A stretch of DNA of 64,000 nucleotides, from NCBI RefSeq assembly GCF_003385235.1, contig NZ_PQIA01000016.1, positions 1-64,000 on the forward strand. Reading direction: 5' to 3'. The DNA is from Amycolatopsis circi (GTDB lineage: Bacteria > Actinomycetota > Actinomycetes > Mycobacteriales > Pseudonocardiaceae). A program made the translations under genes and the position numbers. The notes under the pieces are model-generated. The model saw nothing but the letters and a program-made list of their open reading frames with translations, did no database searches and was not told where the DNA came from. Each line of letters starts with the position of its first letter. Within the stretch, counting starts at the first letter, position 1. This document shows positions 61,577 through 64,000 of this stretch, in pieces.

Positions 61577-62860
61577 ATGTCCGCCGATTCCCGAGACTCT
61601 GCAGCCGTGTCCACCGCCACCTATTCCGACCGGCTCGAGCTCGAACTGGAAGGCAGCCTCGAGGAAGAGGTGCCCTCCGGTTCGAGCTCGAGCCGGCCGG
61701 GCGTGGTGGCCGGCGGCGTGCTGCTGGCGGTCGCGGTGGTGCTGACGGCGATGAACCTGCGGCCGGCGATCACGAGCGTCGGCCCGCTGCTCGCGGAAAT
61801 GCGCGGAAGCCTCGGCGCGTCCGCGGTGTGGGCGAGCATCCTCACGACCCTGCCCGGCCTCTGCTTCGCCGGGGCCGGGCTGGCCGCGCCCGTGCTGTCG
61901 CGCCGCCTCGGCATCGGCCCGGCGATCGGGCTCGCGCTGGCGGTGCTGACCGCGGGCCTGGCGGTGCGGGTGCTCGACGGACCGTACGTCGTGCTCGGCG
62001 GCACGCTCATCGCCACCGCCGGGATCGCGCTGGTCAACGTGCTGATCCCGGTGGTCATCAAGGATTCGTTCCCTGCTCGCGTCGGGCTCATGACCGGCGT
62101 CTACACCGCGGCGCTGCAGGGCGGCGGCGCGGCGGGTTCCGCGCTGAGCCCGCCGCTGGAATCCGCTTTCGGCGGCTGGCGTGCCGCGCTCGGCGCGTGG
62201 GGCGTGCTGTCGGCGATCGCTCTGGTGGCCTGGCTGATCGCTTCGCGCGGCGCGGGCCGCCCGCCACGTCCGGCCGCCGGTGCCGCTCGCGCCCGGTCGC
62301 TGATGCGCAGCCCGCTGGCGTGGATCGTCACGATCTTCTTCGGCCTGCAGTCGTTCATCGCCTACGTCGTGATGGGCTGGCTGCCGCAGGTGTTCATCGA
62401 CGCGGGCGTCAGCAAGGCCGACGCCGGTCTGCTGCTCGGCCTGATCTCGGTGATCGCGGTGCCGATCAGCCTGGTGATCCCGCCGATCGCGGCGCGGCAG
62501 AAGAGCCAGAGCCCGTGGATCGTCGGAATGGGCGTCTTCGGTGCGGCCGGGATGCTCGGCCTCGTGCTCGCGCCCGGGTTCTCGCCGTTGCTGTGGAGCG
62601 TTCTGCTCGGGATCGGGATGAGTGTGTTCTCGCTGGCGCTGACGGTGATCGCGCTGCGCGCCCGCAGCGGTGCCGAGACGGCGCGGCTGTCGGGAATGGC
62701 GCAGGGGTTCGGGTATCTGCTGGCCGCGGTGGGGCCGTTCGTGTTCGGGCTGCTGCACGACGCGACGGGTAGTTGGACGGTGTCGTTGATCGTGCTGCTT
62801 GTGGTGATGCTGACGCAGATGGTGTTCGGGGCCTTGGCTGGGCGGCGTCGGTTTGTGTAG
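61577..62860 (+). CDS. MFS transporter, CynX/NimT family
   Basis: Protein of 427 residues. A Ser/Glu-rich hydrophilic N-terminus of about 45 residues precedes 12 helices. MNLRPAITSVGPLLAEMRGS is the family start; VYTAALQGGGAAGSALSPPL follows later. Homologues carry cyanate or 2-nitroimidazole. ATG 61577 lacks a clear ribosome-binding site. Confidence 0.88.
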   Translation: MSADSRDSAAVSTATYSDRLELELEGSLEEEVPSGSSSSRPGVVAGGVLLAVAVVLTAMNLRPAITSVGPLLAEMRGSLGASAVWASILTTLPGLCFAGAGLAAPVLSRRLGIGPAIGLALAVLTAGLAVRVLDGPYVVLGGTLIATAGIALVNVLIPVVIKDSFPARVGLMTGVYTAALQGGGAAGSALSPPLESAFGGWRAALGAWGVLSAIALVAWLIASRGAGRPPRPAAGAARARSLMRSPLAWIVTIFFGLQSFIAYVVMGWLPQVFIDAGVSKADAGLLLGLISVIAVPISLVIPPIAARQKSQSPWIVGMGVFGAAGMLGLVLAPGFSPLLWSVLLGIGMSVFSLALTVIALRARSGAETARLSGMAQGFGYLLAAVGPFVFGLLHDATGSWTVSLIVLLVVMLTQMVFGALAGRRRFV

Positions 62861-62863
62861 GGG

Positions 62864-62911
62864 GCTCGTGAGTGTTTGTCCCGGTTAGAACCGGGATAAA
62901 CACTCACGAGC
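62864..62911. terminator. Family hairpin copy 5 (23-bp arms)
   Basis: Arms 62864-62886 and 62889-62911, one G-U pair, centre GGTT-AG-AACC, then TTTTACTGC: the best intrinsic terminator of the five. Convergent junction. Confidence 0.88.
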
Positions 62912-62913
62912 TT

Positions 62914-63177
62914 TTACTGCAGCTGCGCCAGAATCGGCTCCGGAAGCTGCCCCGTGCGCCGGACGTCGTCGAGCGCGGCCACCGCGACCGCGAGGCATTC
63001 CACGGCCCATTCTGACGGCTTCGCCCGAAGCTCCTCCAGCAATGCCTGTGTCGCGGCCGTCGTCCCCAGCTCCGCCCGCCGCGCGGCGAACATCAGCTCG
63101 AGATCCGTGACTTCGCTCCAGCGAGCGGCCAGATCCTCAGCGGCCACAACGATTTCCCCGGCGATCATGTCGGTCAT
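62914..63177 (-). CDS. Small hypothetical protein
   Basis: Helical protein of 87 residues (IVVAAEDLAARWSEVTDLEL, FAARRAELGTTAATQALLEE). ATG 63177 or 63168; a GGAGG lies 14 or more bases upstream. Ends in LPEPILAQLQ. No family recognised. Confidence 0.6.
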   Translation of the reverse strand: MTDMIAGEIVVAAEDLAARWSEVTDLELMFAARRAELGTTAATQALLEELRAKPSEWAVECLAVAVAALDDVRRTGQLPEPILAQLQ

Positions 63178-63277
63178 GTCAGTCCCCGCACCTCCGCGAG
63201 AACAGTAACAACGCGACATCCTTGTTACCCGATTCGGGAATCGCCGCCCGCGCGGTCCACTCTGGGTAGCCCCGGAG

Positions 63278-64000
63278 TCAGTCCAGCGGCAGGTTCAGCA
63301 GCGCGTTCTCCACCAGTTCCGGCATCGCCGGGTGGATCCAGTACTGCCCGCGCGCCATCGTCCGCGCGTCGAGGCCGAAGCTCATCGCCTGGATCAGCGG
63401 CTGGATCACCGTCGACGCCTGCGGTCCGATGATGTGCGCGCCCAGCAGCTGCCCGGTCGCCGGGTCGGCCAGCAGCTTCGCGAAACCGGTGGTGTCCTCC
63501 ATCGCCCAGCCGTAGGCGATGCCCGCGTAGTCCTGCTTCGAGACCACAAAGGACAGTCCGCGCTCGGTCGCCTCCGCCTCGGTGAGCCCGACCGACGCCA
63601 CCTGCGGCGACGTGAACACCGCGTGCGGCACGAAGCGGTGGTCGGCCTTGATGCGGTCGTCTGGGTGCGCCAGATTGTGTTGCACCACGCGGGCTTCGTG
63701 GTTCGCGACGTGCTTCAGCTCCAGGGGCGACGAGATGTCTCCGAGCGCGTAGATGCCCTCGACGGACGTCTGCTGGTAGTCGTCCACCACGACGTGCCCG
63801 CTTTCGGTGGTGGCGACGCCGGTGGCCCCTACGTCGAGCAGATCCGAGTTCGGCTTGCGGCCGGTGGCGACCAGGATCAGGTCGGCCTCGACGGTCTCGG
63901 CGCCCTGCGGGCCTTCGAGATCCAGCGCGACCCCGTTGTCCGTGCGGCGCGTGCGAACCGTCTTGCGGTCCAGCCGGACGTCGAACCGCTGCGAAGCCAG
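63278..64000 (-). CDS. mtr: Mycothione reductase, C-terminal part (runs off the window)
   Basis: The final 240 residues of a pyridine-nucleotide-disulfide oxidoreductase on the minus strand, open to base 64000. NAD(P)/FAD part: [35 protein letters not shown] (FAD GD motif), then the dimer interface [19 protein letters not shown] and the C-terminal [18 protein letters not shown] with the catalytic His-Glu pair. The ending [11 protein letters not shown] is typical of mycothione reductase, which keeps mycothiol reduced. The N-terminal redox cysteines lie outside the window. Confidence 0.85.
   Translation of the reverse strand: MASQRFDVRLDRKTVRTRRTDNGVALDLEGPQGAETVEADLILVATGRKPNSDLLDVGATGVATTESGHVVVDDYQQTSVEGIYALGDISSPLELKHVANHEARVVQHNLAHPDDRIKADHRFVPHAVFTSPQVASVGLTEAEATERGLSFVVSKQDYAGIAYGWAMEDTTGFAKLLADPATGQLLGAHIIGPQASTVIQPLIQAMSFGLDARTMARGQYWIHPAMPELVENALLNLPLD

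Overview
The window is high-GC actinobacterial DNA. The best fit is the family Pseudonocardiaceae, most likely Amycolatopsis. The evidence is strongly GC-biased codon use, a mycothione reductase gene at the right edge, a DUF3558-type lipoprotein, a zinc-finger/XRE divergent pair, many apparently leaderless starts, and a conserved gene order shared with mycobacteria: rpsB-tsf-pyrH-frr-cdsA, rlmN, DUF2631-dxr-rip1-ispG, GNAT-map, mtr. No identity search was possible, so the genus is an inference.

Layout. 1-858: a low-complexity Asp/Thr/Ala repeat tract, then a noncoding region with an inverted pair of DnaA-box-like 9-mers. 859-5272: translation and nucleotide/lipid core operon (rpsB, tsf, pyrH, frr, cdsA). 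5355-20222: first cargo block, with a VOC protein, methyltransferase, PadR/glutamyl-tRNA synthetase pair, two-component system, penicillin-acylase-like hydrolase, dialkylglycine decarboxylase with its LysR regulator, nitronate monooxygenase with HxlR regulator, and a secreted cysteine-protease operon. 20615-21721: rlmN. 21756-24931: a lower-GC small-gene island with a glycine-zipper peptide, tiny membrane proteins, a broken HTH gene and a toxin-antitoxin pair, bounded on the right by a frameshifted remnant of the gene on its left. 24918-42396: second cargo block, with a DinB-like protein, VOC, PucR, DadA-like oxidase, Gre-like factor, a frameshifted NBR1-Ig protein, a class F sortase with its substrate, a GlcD-like oxidase, two MFS exporters and an FMN reductase with TetR regulator. 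42494-47439: PPIase, DUF2631, dxr, rip1 (interrupted by an in-frame TAG) and ispG. 47510-58823: third cargo block, with a DDN-type reductase/TetR pair, a DUF2891 operon, AraC/XRE/GlxA regulators and two secreted glycosidase-type proteins. 59056-64000: GNAT, map, a GntR/CynX-type pair and the C-terminal part of mtr.

How it works together. The conserved backbone makes ribosomal and translation components (S2, EF-Ts, RRF, MetAP, RlmN), UMP kinase, CDP-diglyceride and two MEP-pathway isoprenoid enzymes (Dxr, IspG). Cargo blocks interrupt it and are mostly self-contained pairs: an enzyme or transporter next to a divergent regulator, often with a visible palindromic operator between them (PadR, LysR, two TetR pairs, two-component system). 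Most convergent gene junctions carry either a strong hairpin or overlapping stop codons. One hairpin family occurs five times.

The most notable items are the amber codon splitting the site-2 protease Rip1, the five-copy convergent-junction hairpin family, and the small-peptide/hairpin/membrane-protein cassette beside a leaderless toxin-antitoxin pair. A secreted cysteine protease beside a surface-anchored partner, and a sortase F with its substrate, also stand out. Several genes are broken, each by a one-base homopolymer change, which could be biology or sequencing error.
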